NCBI GenBank assembly: GCA_900469475.1
Contig: UBXG01000004.1
Span: forward strand, 1-64,000
Length of the DNA stretch: 64,000 bases
Reading direction: 5' to 3'
From: Hyphomicrobiales bacterium
Lineage (GTDB): Bacteria; Pseudomonadota; Alphaproteobacteria; Rhizobiales; Rhizobiaceae
A program made the position numbers and the translations under genes. Numbering within the stretch: the first letter of the stretch is position 1; every line of letters starts with the position of its first letter. The notes under the pieces are model-generated. The model worked only from the letters and a program-made list of their open reading frames with translations. It made no database searches and was not told where the DNA came from. Positions 34,176 through 44,832 of the stretch are shown piece after piece.

Positions 34176-35324
34176 ATGGTTTCGCTGACGACCAACACTT
34201 TACGGACCATTGCCGGTGCGGCTCTCTTTGCCGCTTTCGGACTTGGGCTTACGGGCTGCAATGAGAAGAAAGAGGAGACGGCGGAGGTGGTCCGGCCGGT
34301 CAAGGTCGTTGAAATTGCTCAAGCCGACACGACGCGCAAGCTTGATTATTCCGGCGTCGTTCGCGCGCGAACGGACATGAATCTCGGCTTTCGCGTCAGC
34401 GGCAAGATCGTAGAGCGCAAGGTGGATATTGGCCAGAAGGTAAAGCCCGGCGATGTGATCGCCCGCATGGACGCCACCGACTATATTCTCGCGGTGCGCC
34501 GCTCGCAGGCCGATCTGGATGCGGCCGAGAAACAGGTGCAGACGACCGAGCTTGCCCGCACGCGTGCGCAGACACTCTTTAACAAGAATGTCACCTCCAA
34601 GTCGCAGCTCGAACAGGCGGAGCTTTCCTACGAGCAGGCCATCTCGACCCGGGATTCTGCGGTGTCAGCACTGAGCGAAGCCAAGAACCAGGTCGCCTAT
34701 GCCGACCTGACGTCCGACATGAACGGTATCGTGACTGCAATCAATGCCGATGTCGGCCAAGTGGTCAGTTCCGGCACACCTGTCATCACCGTTGCTGTCG
34801 ATGGCGAGAAGGAAGTGCAAGTCGCTGTCCCGGAAATGGACATTGCCCAATTCAAGGTCGGCAAGAACGTCAAGGCGCGCTTCTGGTCCGACGCCGCCCT
34901 CGTGCTCGATGGAAAGGTGCGGGAGGTGTCTGGCAGTGCCGATCAGTCACGCACCTTCGCTGTGCGCGTGAGCGTGCCGAACGATCCGCGCGTGCTGCTT
35001 GGCATGACCGCGACGATCGAGGCGCTTGCTGACAATACCCAACCCTATGTTTCCATTCCGCTCAGCGCTCTCGCGCAGAAGGACGGAAAGCAGATCGTCT
35101 GGCTGGTCGATCGCAGCGCCGGCACGGTTCATTCCCGCGCGATCAAGGTTGCCGATTTCGCCGATGACGGCGTAAGGGTCGCCGATGGCCTGAAAGCCGG
35201 CGATGTTGTCGTTGCCGCCGGCACGCAATTCATGACCGAGAACATGAAGGTCAAGCTTGCGGCTGCATCAGCCCAGCAGGCTTCGGCAGAAATCAACGCC
35301 GCCTCGGCGGATATCGTACGCTGA
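34176..35324 (+). CDS. RND efflux periplasmic adaptor (membrane-fusion) lipoprotein
   Basis: A 382-residue adaptor. The signal peptide ends in a lipobox LTGC with Cys near residue 28, so it is anchored in the inner membrane. The first barrel-sandwich half (YSGVVRARTDMNLGFRVSGKIVERKVDIGQKVKPGDVIARMD) and its partner (ADLTSDMNGIVTAINADVGQVVSSGTPVITV) flank a coiled-coil hairpin at ~105-165. It joins the following pump to an outer-membrane channel that is not in this window. TTAGGAGAGCGAC precedes the ATG. Confidence 0.92.
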   Translation: MVSLTTNTLRTIAGAALFAAFGLGLTGCNEKKEETAEVVRPVKVVEIAQADTTRKLDYSGVVRARTDMNLGFRVSGKIVERKVDIGQKVKPGDVIARMDATDYILAVRRSQADLDAAEKQVQTTELARTRAQTLFNKNVTSKSQLEQAELSYEQAISTRDSAVSALSEAKNQVAYADLTSDMNGIVTAINADVGQVVSSGTPVITVAVDGEKEVQVAVPEMDIAQFKVGKNVKARFWSDAALVLDGKVREVSGSADQSRTFAVRVSVPNDPRVLLGMTATIEALADNTQPYVSIPLSALAQKDGKQIVWLVDRSAGTVHSRAIKVADFADDGVRVADGLKAGDVVVAAGTQFMTENMKVKLAAASAQQASAEINAASADIVR

Positions 35325-35347
35325 CCCGGATCGAGGGGGACGAGATT

Positions 35348-38300
35348 ATGTCCATCAATAGCACCTCCGGTGAGAGGAAGCGTTTCAACCTGTCGCGGTG
35401 GGCGATCGCCCATCCAAGCATCGCTCGTTTTCTGTTCGGGCTCATCATCATCGCCGGCGCGCTCGGCCTGACCCATATGGGTCAGAAGGAAGACCCGGAT
35501 TTCACTTTCCGCGTCATGGTCGTGCAAACCGTCTGGCCCGGCGCCTCGCTGCAGGACATGGAAGACCAGGTGGTCAACAAGATCGAGCGCAAGCTGCAGG
35601 AAACGCCGCATCTCGATTGGGTCAAATCCTATACCCGCGCCGGCTTTGCCATCACCACCATCCAGATCAAGGGCGACACCAACACCGCTGAGGTGAAGGA
35701 CGCCTTCTATCAGATCCGCAAGAAGGTGGGCGATATCAGCAACGAGCTGCCCTCCGGCCTGCTCGGCCCCTATTTCAACGACGAATTTGGCGATACCTTC
35801 ATCACGCTGCATTCGATCAGCGGCGACGGCTACACCTATCCGGAGCTGAAGAAATTCGCCATCCAGGCGCGCGACATGCTGCTTTCGACACCGGGTGTTG
35901 AGAAGGCCACCATCATCGGCGACCAGGCGGAACAGATCTATATCGATGTCTCCTCCAAGGTTCTGGCCGAACGCGGACTGACGCTCAACGATCTGAAGAA
36001 CGCCATTGTCGGCCAGAACAACGTCGATCCGGCCGGTAATGTCGATACCAGCACCCGCTCCGTGCGCATCTCGGTCGAGGGCGATGTCAACAAGATAGAG
36101 GATATCAAGAACCTGCGGCTCAACGCCGGCGGCCAGGTGACCCGTCTCGGCGATATCGCCACCGTCACCGCGGGGCTACAGGACCCCTATACGGCCAAGT
36201 TCCTCTACAACGGCCATCCAAGCGTGCAGCTCGGGGTCGTCATGGCTCCAGGCTTCAAGGTGACCGATGTCGGTACGTCGGTCGAAGAAACCTATAAGCG
36301 CTTCGAAGCCTCGCTGCCGGTCGGCGTTCAGGTCGATCAGATCGCCAATCAGCCTGATGTCGTCACCGACGCGATCAGCGAATTCATGCACGCGCTCGGC
36401 GAAGCTCTCGTTATCGTGCTGATCGTCTCGTTCCTGTCGATCGGCTGGCGTTCCGGCCTCGTGATCGCCATCGCCATCCCGCTGGTGCTGGCTGCAACCT
36501 TCGCCATCATGTACGAGTTGGGCATCGACCTACAGCGCATTTCGCTCGGCGCTCTCATCATCGCGCTCGGCCTGCTCGTCGACGACGCCATGATCGTGGT
36601 CGAGCTCATGGAGCGCAAGCTGGAAGAGGGGCTGGTGAAGCTCGATGCTGCCAGCTTCGCCTATTCCTCCACCGCCTTCCCGATGCTGACGGGCACGCTG
36701 ATTACCACGGCCGGCTTCATCCCGGTGGGATTTGCAGCGTCAACGGCGGGCGAATATGTCCGCTCGCTCTTCTATGTCGTCGGCATCGCGCTCGTGGTCT
36801 CCTGGTTCGTTGCCGTCTATTTCACGCCATGGCTTGGCTACATGATCCTCAAGCAGCGCCATCATGCCGGCGAGCACCATGACGTGTTCGACACCCGCTT
36901 TTATCGGCGCCTGCACTCCTCGGTTGCCTGGGCCGTGCGCCACCGCGTTATTGTTCTGCTTCTGACGCTTGCCGCCTTCGTCGGCAGCCTCTGGTCCTTC
37001 CAGTTCATTCCGCAGAACTTCTTTCCGCAGTCGTCGCGCCCGGAAATCCTCGTGGACCTGTGGCTACCTGAAGGCACCAGCATCAAGGAAGTCGAGCGCC
37101 AGGCCCAGGCACTGGAAGCCCGCATGGCTGACGATCCGGACAAGCGTTTCATCGCCACCTATGTTGGCCAAGGTGCGCCGCGCTTCTTCCTCCCGCTCGA
37201 CCAGCAGCTGACGAACCCGAATTATGCCCAGATGCTGGTCATGGCGAAGGACGAGCCGGCTCGCGAGCGGCTGATCACCAAGCTACGTGGCATTCTGGCG
37301 GCCGATTTCCCATCCGTGCGCGGCAAGGTGGACCGTCTGTTCCTTGGTCCGCCGACAGGCTGGCCCGTGCAGCTGCGCGTCATGGGTCCGGACCGGCAGG
37401 AGGTTCGCCGTATTGCCGACGAGGTGAAGCAGCGCTTTACCCAAAACCCGCTGCTCGCCGCCATCCATGACGACTGGCTGGAGCCGGTGCCGGCCATGAA
37501 GCTGGTGATCGATCAGGACCGCGCCCGCGCGCTCGGCGTCACCTCACAGCGTATCCGCCAGATGCTGCAGGCCTCGATGTCCGGCTTCACCCTCGATAAT
37601 TATCGCGAGGGCGAGGAAACCGTCGGGATCGTCGCCCGCGAGCCTGATGCGAGCCGCCATCTGCTGACCTCGGTGAACTCGGTCTATATTCCGACCGATA
37701 GCGGCGGGTTCGTGCCGCTGTCGCAGGTCGCCAAGATCGTGCCTGTCATGGAGCAGGGCATAGAATGGCGCCGTGATCGCCTGCCGACCATCAGCGTACG
37801 GGCAACCCTGCCCGACAATGTGCAGTCGAACGATGTGACGGCCAAGCTCTACAACGACATGGCCGATCTGAGGAACAGCCTGCCGGCCGGCTACAAGATC
37901 GAGATCCAGGGCGGTGCTGAAGACAGCGCCGAAAGCCAGGCTTCGATCGCCGCCAAGGCGCCGATCATGCTCGTCATCATCGTCGTGCTCCTGATGGCGC
38001 AGCTGCAGCACTTCGGCAAGGCAATGCTGGTGCTTGCCACCGGCCCGCTCGGCATCATCGGCGCGGCCGGTGCCCTCCTGATCAGCGGTGCGCCCTTCGG
38101 TTTCGTCGCGATCCTCGGCGTCATCGCGCTGCTTGGCATCATCATCCGCAACTCGATCATCCTCGTCGACCAGATCGACCAGGATATCGCGGCGGGCATG
38201 GACCGGAAGGAAGCGATCATCGGCTCGGCCGTGCGTCGTTTCCGGCCGATCATGCTGACGGCGCTGACGGCTGTGCTGGCGCTGATCCCGATCTCGCGCG

Positions 38301-38506
38301 GTGTCTTCTGGGGGCCGCTCGCCTACGCCATGATGGGCGGTATCCTGGTTGCGACCGTGCTGACGATCTTCGTGCTGCCTGCCGGCTATGCCCTGTTCTT
38401 CGGCCGCGATCCCAAGAGCAAGTCGGCGGAGCCGGTTGCCAGCGAGCAGGCTGACGAGGAAGAGGGCAATACGGTTCAGCTGCCGCCGGCGGTGGCGGCG
38501 GAGTAG
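35348..38506 (+). CDS. RND-family multidrug efflux transporter
   Basis: A 1052-residue inner-membrane proton antiporter of the AcrB/MdtB-like HAE superfamily. The two repeated halves each have a first helix (IARFLFGLIIIAGALGLTHMG; VIVLLLTLAAFVGSLWSFQF), a large periplasmic loop and five-helix bundles. The proton-relay helix LGALIIALGLLVDDAMIVVELMER shows the adjacent Asp-Asp in helix 4. The substrates cannot be told. The end of the gene is followed by a strong bidirectional terminator. Confidence 0.93.
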   Translation: MSINSTSGERKRFNLSRWAIAHPSIARFLFGLIIIAGALGLTHMGQKEDPDFTFRVMVVQTVWPGASLQDMEDQVVNKIERKLQETPHLDWVKSYTRAGFAITTIQIKGDTNTAEVKDAFYQIRKKVGDISNELPSGLLGPYFNDEFGDTFITLHSISGDGYTYPELKKFAIQARDMLLSTPGVEKATIIGDQAEQIYIDVSSKVLAERGLTLNDLKNAIVGQNNVDPAGNVDTSTRSVRISVEGDVNKIEDIKNLRLNAGGQVTRLGDIATVTAGLQDPYTAKFLYNGHPSVQLGVVMAPGFKVTDVGTSVEETYKRFEASLPVGVQVDQIANQPDVVTDAISEFMHALGEALVIVLIVSFLSIGWRSGLVIAIAIPLVLAATFAIMYELGIDLQRISLGALIIALGLLVDDAMIVVELMERKLEEGLVKLDAASFAYSSTAFPMLTGTLITTAGFIPVGFAASTAGEYVRSLFYVVGIALVVSWFVAVYFTPWLGYMILKQRHHAGEHHDVFDTRFYRRLHSSVAWAVRHRVIVLLLTLAAFVGSLWSFQFIPQNFFPQSSRPEILVDLWLPEGTSIKEVERQAQALEARMADDPDKRFIATYVGQGAPRFFLPLDQQLTNPNYAQMLVMAKDEPARERLITKLRGILAADFPSVRGKVDRLFLGPPTGWPVQLRVMGPDRQEVRRIADEVKQRFTQNPLLAAIHDDWLEPVPAMKLVIDQDRARALGVTSQRIRQMLQASMSGFTLDNYREGEETVGIVAREPDASRHLLTSVNSVYIPTDSGGFVPLSQVAKIVPVMEQGIEWRRDRLPTISVRATLPDNVQSNDVTAKLYNDMADLRNSLPAGYKIEIQGGAEDSAESQASIAAKAPIMLVIIVVLLMAQLQHFGKAMLVLATGPLGIIGAAGALLISGAPFGFVAILGVIALLGIIIRNSIILVDQIDQDIAAGMDRKEAIIGSAVRRFRPIMLTALTAVLALIPISRGVFWGPLAYAMMGGILVATVLTIFVLPAGYALFFGRDPKSKSAEPVASEQADEEEGNTVQLPPAVAAE

Positions 38507-38518
38507 GACGCCTGAAAG

Positions 38519-38555
38519 AAACAAATATCCCGGCTTCGAGCCGGGATATTTGTTT
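38519..38555. terminator. Bidirectional terminator between pump and phosphatase genes
   Basis: Perfect 17-base arms at 38519-38535 (ending TCCCGGCT) and 38539-38555 around a TCG loop. T-rich on one side and A-rich on the other, so it can end transcription from both convergent genes. Confidence 0.85.
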
Positions 38556-38562
38556 GAACCGT

Positions 38563-39306
38563 TCAAATCGACCGCAGGATTGTCGGCCTGCCGTCGGCGA
38601 CCTTGAGGATCGTCAGGCTTCCGCCCATGGAAACGGCGGTGTCGATGCCAATGCGGCCCAAGCCGAAAGTGGGGTGCGAATGCGGCGTGTGACCGTGGAC
38701 CACCAGCAGCGGCAGCTGCGGTCCTTCCGACAGGAAGGGTTCGCGGATCCACATCAGATCCTCATCTGTCTGATCGCTCAAGGGGATGCCGGGCTTGATG
38801 CCAGCATGGACAAAGAGCGTCGAGCCGAAACTGACGGCTACAGCCAGTGAACGCAGCAGATCGACATGCGTCGGCGGCATGGCGTTCAGTATCACGTCGC
38901 GCAATTGCCGGACGTCATAGCCAAGGTCGAAGAGAAGATGTCTGGCATCGACGCCATAAGAGGCGAGTGTCGGCAGCGCGCCGAATTCGAGCCAGTGGCT
39001 ATTGGTTTCCGGGTCATCGAGAAAGCGCAGGAAGACATCGTCGTGATTGCCGCAAAGCGCATAGCGGTCGAAGCCCTCGGGCGGCGGCGCGCTGAGATGC
39101 GCGAGCACATCGCCGGAGCGCGGGCCGCGATCGACATAATCGCCGAGGCACATCAGGAGCTTTCGGCCGGGAAGATTGCGGGCGTCCACAACGATGCGCC
39201 TTTCCGCCTCCACCATTTCGTCATGGCAGCCGTGGATGTCGCTGAGCGCATAGATCGCGGTATAATCGCGTCCGGTGAGATCAATGCGGTCTCTTTGCTG
39301 CTGCAT
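38563..39306 (-). CDS. Serine/threonine-type metallophosphatase
   Basis: A 247-residue calcineurin-like phosphoesterase of the bacterial PrpA/ApaH type. The metal motifs are visible: YALSDIHGCHDEM, CLGDYVDRGPRSGDV, LCGNHDD, FVHAGIKPG and VHGHTPHSHP. Targets in relatives are phosphoproteins or dinucleoside polyphosphates, and the sequence does not separate these. ATG 39306 has GGCGGA four bases upstream. It stands alone on the minus strand, facing the efflux operon. Confidence 0.87.
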   Translation of the reverse strand: MQQQRDRIDLTGRDYTAIYALSDIHGCHDEMVEAERRIVVDARNLPGRKLLMCLGDYVDRGPRSGDVLAHLSAPPPEGFDRYALCGNHDDVFLRFLDDPETNSHWLEFGALPTLASYGVDARHLLFDLGYDVRQLRDVILNAMPPTHVDLLRSLAVAVSFGSTLFVHAGIKPGIPLSDQTDEDLMWIREPFLSEGPQLPLLVVHGHTPHSHPTFGLGRIGIDTAVSMGGSLTILKVADGRPTILRSI

Positions 39307-39491
39307 GGAATCCGCCGTTTCCTGCCGGGGCGTGCCTCAACGGCGCGGCAGTCCAATCGCCTGAATGGTATCGAGAAACCCGCCTTTGACGAGCCTATAA
39401 CGAACGGTATTCCAAGCATCGAGTTGCTGCAAGTCTTACGGGCGCCGGCATTGGTCTGAACCGCTGAAATTGCAGAAAGATTCGGGATCAT

Positions 39492-39526
39492 CTTCGGGAG
39501 GTCGCACCTTGTGTAACCTCCCGAAG
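39492..39526 (-). terminator. Hairpin after the VOC-protein gene
   Basis: Ten-base arms CTTCGGGAGG (39492-39501) and CCTCCCGAAG (39517-39526), 11 bases beyond the stop of the minus-strand gene at 39538. There is no T-run, so efficiency is uncertain. Confidence 0.5.
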
Positions 39527-39537
39527 GGTTACCCCGC

Positions 39538-40011
39538 TCAGCCGCGATAGGCGGCTTCGAGGCCGGCAATGTCGAGTTTGACCATCCCCATAAGGGCTCG
39601 CATGACGCGGGCCGCCTTGGTCGGATCTGGATCGGCGATATACTTGCTGAGCACCGTCGGAACGACCTGCCAGTAGACACCGTAGCGATCCGTCACCCAA
39701 CCGCATTCCACCGGCCTGCCGCCATCAACAAGACCGTCCCAAAGGCGGTCGACCTCAGCCTGGTCGGCGCAATCCACCTCCAGCGAGATCGCATGATTGT
39801 ATTCGATGCGGTCGCCGCCGTTCAGTGCCATGAAGCGCTGGCCGGCAAGCGTGAAAGTAACGACCAGAACCTCATCGGGTTTGCCGGCAGGCGTATCGAC
39901 GACGTTCTTCTGCACATGATCGATCCGGGAATTGGGGAAGAGCGAGACATAGAAGTTCGCTGCTTCCTCCGCTTCTCGCGCAAACCACAGGCATGGGGCA
40001 ATCTTGGACAT
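39538..40011 (-). CDS. VOC-superfamily (PhnB/3-demethylubiquinone methyltransferase-like) protein
   Basis: A 157-residue glyoxalase/bleomycin-resistance-fold protein beginning MSKIAPCLWFAREAEEAANFY. The SLFPNSRID and ALNGGDRIEYNHAISLEVDC segments and the late CGWVTDRYGVYWQVVPTVL are typical of the so-called 3-demethylubiquinone-9 3-methyltransferase VOC subgroup. That name is historical and no methyltransferase fold is present. Metal-binding residues are only partly kept. GGAGAGGAGTACC precedes the start. It is monocistronic. Confidence 0.82.
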   Translation of the reverse strand: MSKIAPCLWFAREAEEAANFYVSLFPNSRIDHVQKNVVDTPAGKPDEVLVVTFTLAGQRFMALNGGDRIEYNHAISLEVDCADQAEVDRLWDGLVDGGRPVECGWVTDRYGVYWQVVPTVLSKYIADPDPTKAARVMRALMGMVKLDIAGLEAAYRG

Positions 40012-40119
40012 TTGGTACTCCTCTCTCCGATTGGATGCCCTTAGGACGAAGGAGGAGCGGCAGGGCCGACAGGGTGGCGAAAATTTTTCGGCGACCTCGG
40101 TCGAGCCGAAACCAAAATG

Positions 40120-41129
<1,010 letters not shown>

Positions 41130-41133
<4 letters not shown>

Positions 41134-42314
41134 GGTTCTTCTCCTCCGGCAATCAGCCCGTTTTCATTCAAGAGGTCGCGCCACAGGGTCGGGCCGCCGA
41201 AGGCACCAGACTTGGAGATAACCGTGGTGCCTTGCCACGGGCCGCCAACGATCGTCGAGCGGGGGAGGCCGGGTGCGGCCTGGCCGGTGATGCTGAGGGC
41301 GGTCACGTCAAGCGCCGAGCAGAGATTGCGCAAGGTCTCGCCGCCGGCGACGATCAGCGTGCCCGGGGCCGGCAGCGCCTTGGCCATGCCGCCGAAGCTC
41401 GCCGCGATCCGCCTTGCAGCATCATCGCGTTCAAGTCCGGTCGGCAGGTCGAGACTGACCATGGCGACGCCGCTTTGTCGGATTTGATGATGGATGGCGT
41501 CGGCATCAGCGCCTTCCGCAAGCTTCAGCCAATTGGGGCCGCAGGCCTGGAGCTGTGCGAGCGTGATCGGCTGGTCCGAGCCGAACAGGCCGAGCACCGG
41601 CCTTTGCAGCTTGCGCGAGATGGGGACCGATGACGTTGGGTAGCGTTTGCCCTCGTTCTTCCTGGCGGGAGAGCGGTGGTGCGTTGCCCGGTCGATATTA
41701 CGTGCCAAAGCGCGGGCAAGGCCGCCGGTGCCGCTCCAGAGAACCGGCCTTTCCAGCTGCGACGACACCCATGCGATGATGGCATCCAGATCGTCATCCG
41801 TATGCGCATCGAAAACATGGATGCCATCTGGAAGCGGCTTGCCTTCGAGGCCATCGAGTGGCGTGTTGAAAGCCGGCAAACCCTCGGCGTGCAAATGCGC
41901 TGTTATATCGCCGCTAATGTCGCGCCAGGTGTCCTTGCCGGCATAAAGCACTTGCCGGCCGTCGCGTGTATGCCGCCCGTGATGCGGAAAGGCCGGCGCG
42001 AGGATGCAGTGCCGCCAATGGCCGAGCCGGAAGCAGGCGGCCAATTCCGCCGCCCAGGGGCCGCGAAACAGGCTGTCGACCTTCTTGAAGGCGAGATCGG
42101 CGCCCTCCAGCAGCGGCGCAATGCCTCCGACGATCGCCTCTGCTTCGGCGGCCGTTTTCTCTCGAGTGCCGCTGTCGATCGCCAGGCAATCCGGCAGCTT
42201 CGTGGAAAGCGCATCGCTGCGTTCGACCGCGATCGGCCCATAGACGCCGACGAATTCGACGGCAGTATCGAGCGCGCCGGTCAAATCGTCGGCAATGAGG
42301 CGGAGAGTGGGCAT
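41130..42314 (-). CDS. dtnK: Four-carbon acid sugar kinase (DUF1537), threonate-kinase-like
   Basis: A 394-residue DUF1537 kinase. The N-terminal LRLIADDLTGALDTAVEFV holds the acid-binding DDLTGA motif, DSLFRGPWAAELAA matches the KKIDSTLRG-like segment (FKKVDSLFRG), and the C-terminal nucleotide-binding domain shows LIVAGGETLRNLCSAL. It phosphorylates D-threonate or a related acid for the coupled dehydrogenase. ATG 42314 is the family start (MPTLRLIADDLTG); a longer frame has no support. It is the first gene of a two-gene operon. Confidence 0.83.
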
Positions 42315-42477
42315 TGGCGGAAAAGCCTTCAGCGGGCCTTGCAGATATCGGATATGGAAATGGACGTGAGGCCTTGCGGCGGCTCGGACGAAGCGCAATC
42401 TTCAGCCTTCCATGAAGGATGTCAACGGGTTGCTTTGTCACCGAGTCATGTCGGGCCGCTGGATATGAAATATAAAA

Positions 42478-42634
42478 ATGCCCCTTACCCCAGCCCTCTC
42501 CCCGTTTTGACGGGGAGAGGGGGCGATCCAGTCAAACCCCTTCGCCCCGTCCTGAGCCTGTCGAAGGGGCGGGGAGAAGGTGGACTCGAACAATCGAGCG
42601 AAGCGAGACTGTGAGAGGACGGATGAGGGGTTCT
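42478..42634. repeat. Rhizobial-type intergenic palindromic repeat
   Basis: The stretch 42315-42773 holds no gene. Inside it, a composite repeat combines CCCTCTCCCCGT/ACGGGGAGAGGG around 42494-42521, a CGGGGCGAAGGGG-like inverted segment around 42537-42575 including TCCTGAGCCTGTCGAAGG, and a GCGAAGCGAGACTGTGAGAGG tail. This is the style of short dispersed repeats common between rhizobial genes. The copy number cannot be tested here. Confidence 0.6.
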
Positions 42635-42773
42635 TCTGTCCATATGCAATTCTCCCGCCGATATATCGATCGCGGCTGCGACGTCTGCCCGCGTTTACCC
42701 ACTGGCGCATATGCGGATATGCTTGTAAGTGAACGGCGCGGCGGATCGCTTCAGTCGCTTCAAGGAGGGCAGG

Positions 42774-43121
42774 GTGAGCTACGATTTCCATGTGGGCCAG
42801 AAGGTCGTCTGCATCGACGACAAGTTCAAGCATGTCAGCATCGATCAGCTGATCCGCAAGGGGACGATCTACACCATCCGCTGGGTCGGCGAATATACGC
42901 ATTATGTCGACGGCACCTTCATCGGGGTGAAGCTGGAGGAGATCCATCGCGGCAATGATGACGGCCCGGAGGGCTATGGCGCCGCCGACATGCCCTATCG
43001 CGCCAGCCGCTTCCGCCCGCTGGTGGAGGACAAGATCTCCTCGCTCAGAAAGCTGCTCGCGCCGACGCCGGATGCGTCCGCCGAGCCCAAGGTCAAGACC
43101 AAGAAGAAAGAAAAGGTCTGA
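42774..43121 (+). CDS. Conserved-type hypothetical protein
   Basis: A 115-residue protein. GTG 42774 is selected because CAAGGAGGGC lies six bases upstream. The N-terminal half (YDFHVGQKVVCIDDKFKHV..GTIYTIRWVGEYTHYVDGTFIGVKLEEI) looks like a small SH3-like barrel. The C-terminal part has a YRASRFRPL motif and a highly basic tail (KVKTKKKEK). It resembles short rhizobial and phage-derived proteins of unknown function in which YRASRFRPL is conserved. No partner is suggested by context. Confidence 0.72.
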   Translation: MSYDFHVGQKVVCIDDKFKHVSIDQLIRKGTIYTIRWVGEYTHYVDGTFIGVKLEEIHRGNDDGPEGYGAADMPYRASRFRPLVEDKISSLRKLLAPTPDASAEPKVKTKKKEKV

Positions 43122-43126
43122 CGGGC

Positions 43127-43150
43127 GGGCGGCATTAAAGCCAGCCGCCC
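43127..43150. terminator. Terminator between convergent genes
   Basis: Arms GGGCGGC (43127-43133) and GCCGCCC (43144-43150), followed by CTTT on the plus strand, sit between the hypothetical gene and ddl. Confidence 0.6.
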
Positions 43151-43157
43151 CTTTGCA

Positions 43158-44222
43158 TTACCCCTGCCGCGCCCGCGCAAGCCCGTGCTCGATCAGCCGG
43201 CTGATAAGCTCCGGATAGGAAATGCCCGAGGCGTCCATGGCCTTGGGATACATGCTGATATTGGTGAAGCCGGGCATGGTGTTGATCTCGTTGATGACAG
43301 CGCTGCCGTCCGGCCGCAAAAAGAAATCGACGCGCGCCAGCCCTTCGCAACCGAGCGCGCGAAAACCATCCGCCGCCATGCGCTTCATCGCCTCTGCCGT
43401 GTCAGCCGGAATATCCGCCGGCACGGTGACGACGGCGCCGTTCTGGTCGAGATATTTCGCCTCGTAGGAATAGAAGCCGTGGGTCGCGGCCGTGGCGATT
43501 TCGCCCGGCACGGAGACGAAGAGCGTGCCATCCGGCTCTTCCAATACCGCGCATTCGATCTCGCGGGCACGCATGAATTCTTCCACCAGCACCTTGCGGT
43601 CATGCCGGAAGGCTTCGGTGAGCGCGCTCTCGAAGGCTGCGGCATCCTGCACCTTGCTGACGCCGACCGACGAGCCCTGGCGCGTGGGCTTGACGAAGAC
43701 GGGCGAGCCGAGCCTACTCACGATCTCATCGAAATCAGGCTTGTCGCCGCACGTCAGCGTTAGGGAGCGCGCCACCGGCAGGCCGGCCTCGCGCAGCAGG
43801 CGCTTTGCCATGTCCTTGTCGATCGCATTGGCCGAGCCAAGAATGCCGCAGCCGACGAGAGGCAGGCCGACGATCTGCGCCAGGCCTTGAATGGAGCCAT
43901 CCTCGCCGTTCAGCCCATGCAGCACCGGAAACAGCACATGGACCGCAGGCAGCTCGCGCGCGCCGGCACCCTCCAGCGCCATGAGCCGCCCCTTGCCGCC
44001 CGGAACCAGGCAGACTTCCGTGCCCTCATAGGCAATCGGCTCCGGCAGCACGCCGCCCTTTTCCTCCACCAGCAGCCAGCGCCCGGCGCGATCGATCAGG
44101 ATCGGCACGATTTCATATTTTCCGCCATCGATCGCCTTGACGACATTGCGGGCCGACATGACGGAAACCTCATGCTCGCTGGACTGACCGCCAAACAGAA
44201 CGACGATGCGTAGTTTCGACAT
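43158..44222 (-). CDS. ddl: D-alanine--D-alanine ligase
   Basis: A 354-residue ATP-grasp ligase. MSKLRIVVLFGGQSSEHEVSVMSARNV is the N-terminal substrate region with the conserved GG.S.EHEVS. FPVLHGLNGEDGSIQGLAQIVGLPLVGCG follows, then FVKPTRQGSSVGVSKV (ATP lysine and loop) and ARVDFFLRPDGSAVINEINTMPGFTNISMYPKA for metal and D-Ala binding. It makes the D-Ala-D-Ala dipeptide for the cell wall. The length fits the Ddl-A type. ATG 44222 has GGGAGAAGAG upstream. It is outside any division cluster, so a second ddl elsewhere is possible. Confidence 0.92.
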   Translation of the reverse strand: MSKLRIVVLFGGQSSEHEVSVMSARNVVKAIDGGKYEIVPILIDRAGRWLLVEEKGGVLPEPIAYEGTEVCLVPGGKGRLMALEGAGARELPAVHVLFPVLHGLNGEDGSIQGLAQIVGLPLVGCGILGSANAIDKDMAKRLLREAGLPVARSLTLTCGDKPDFDEIVSRLGSPVFVKPTRQGSSVGVSKVQDAAAFESALTEAFRHDRKVLVEEFMRAREIECAVLEEPDGTLFVSVPGEIATAATHGFYSYEAKYLDQNGAVVTVPADIPADTAEAMKRMAADGFRALGCEGLARVDFFLRPDGSAVINEINTMPGFTNISMYPKAMDASGISYPELISRLIEHGLARARQG

Positions 44223-44505
44223 TGAGGCTCTTCTCCCGGCCAGGATGGATGTGATGGGAGAAGGGTTTAAACGGGGGATTGCAGCGGAATTTGGGAAGGG
44301 GTGGTGGCTGTGTCGTTGTGGAGCGGTATATATTTGTACCAAATATCGATTAGACCGCGAGGGCAACGAAGACTTTCCGGGATCAAGATTGATCTGGACC
44401 GGCCGGTTATTCGTCGAAATCGGCGCGAAGTCTCTAGGGCTTCTTAGCTATCTGAACCGCGCCGGGTTTACCGGAGGCTCCAACTCGTGAGAAAGTGGAG
44501 CCGAT

Positions 44506-44832
44506 ATGAGCAAGACGACCAACAAATTTTCACCTGAAGTTCGTGACCGAGCCATCCGCATGGTTTTGGACCATGAGGCCGAGCATCCATCCCGGTGGGC
44601 GGCAGTTTCGTCCATAGCCGCCAAGATTGGCTGCTCGGCACATACGCTGCATGAGTGGGTGAAGAAGGCCGATGTTGACAGCGGCAAACGAGCAGGCCTT
44701 CCAAGCGATGTCGCCGAGAAGATGAAGGCCCTTGAGCGGGAGAACCGCGAGCTTCGACAGGCCAATGAGATTTTGCGCAAGGCGTCGGCTTATTTTGCCC
44801 AGGCGGAGCTCGACCGCCCACTGAAGCGATGA
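44506..44832 (+). CDS. IS3-family transposase OrfA
   Basis: A 108-residue protein with an N-terminal helix-turn-helix ([48 protein letters not shown]) and a C-terminal leucine-zipper-like helix ([32 protein letters not shown]). It binds the IS ends. The gene ends as ATGA overlapping orfB, which lies in the -1 frame, so either coupled reinitiation or a programmed -1 shift could give the fused transposase. Confidence 0.93.
   Translation: MSKTTNKFSPEVRDRAIRMVLDHEAEHPSRWAAVSSIAAKIGCSAHTLHEWVKKADVDSGKRAGLPSDVAEKMKALERENRELRQANEILRKASAYFAQAELDRPLKR

Noticed and set aside
37544..38752. A 402-codon minus-strand frame within the RND pump gene
   Set aside because: It is the shadow of a strongly conserved transporter and crosses the terminator at 38519-38555.
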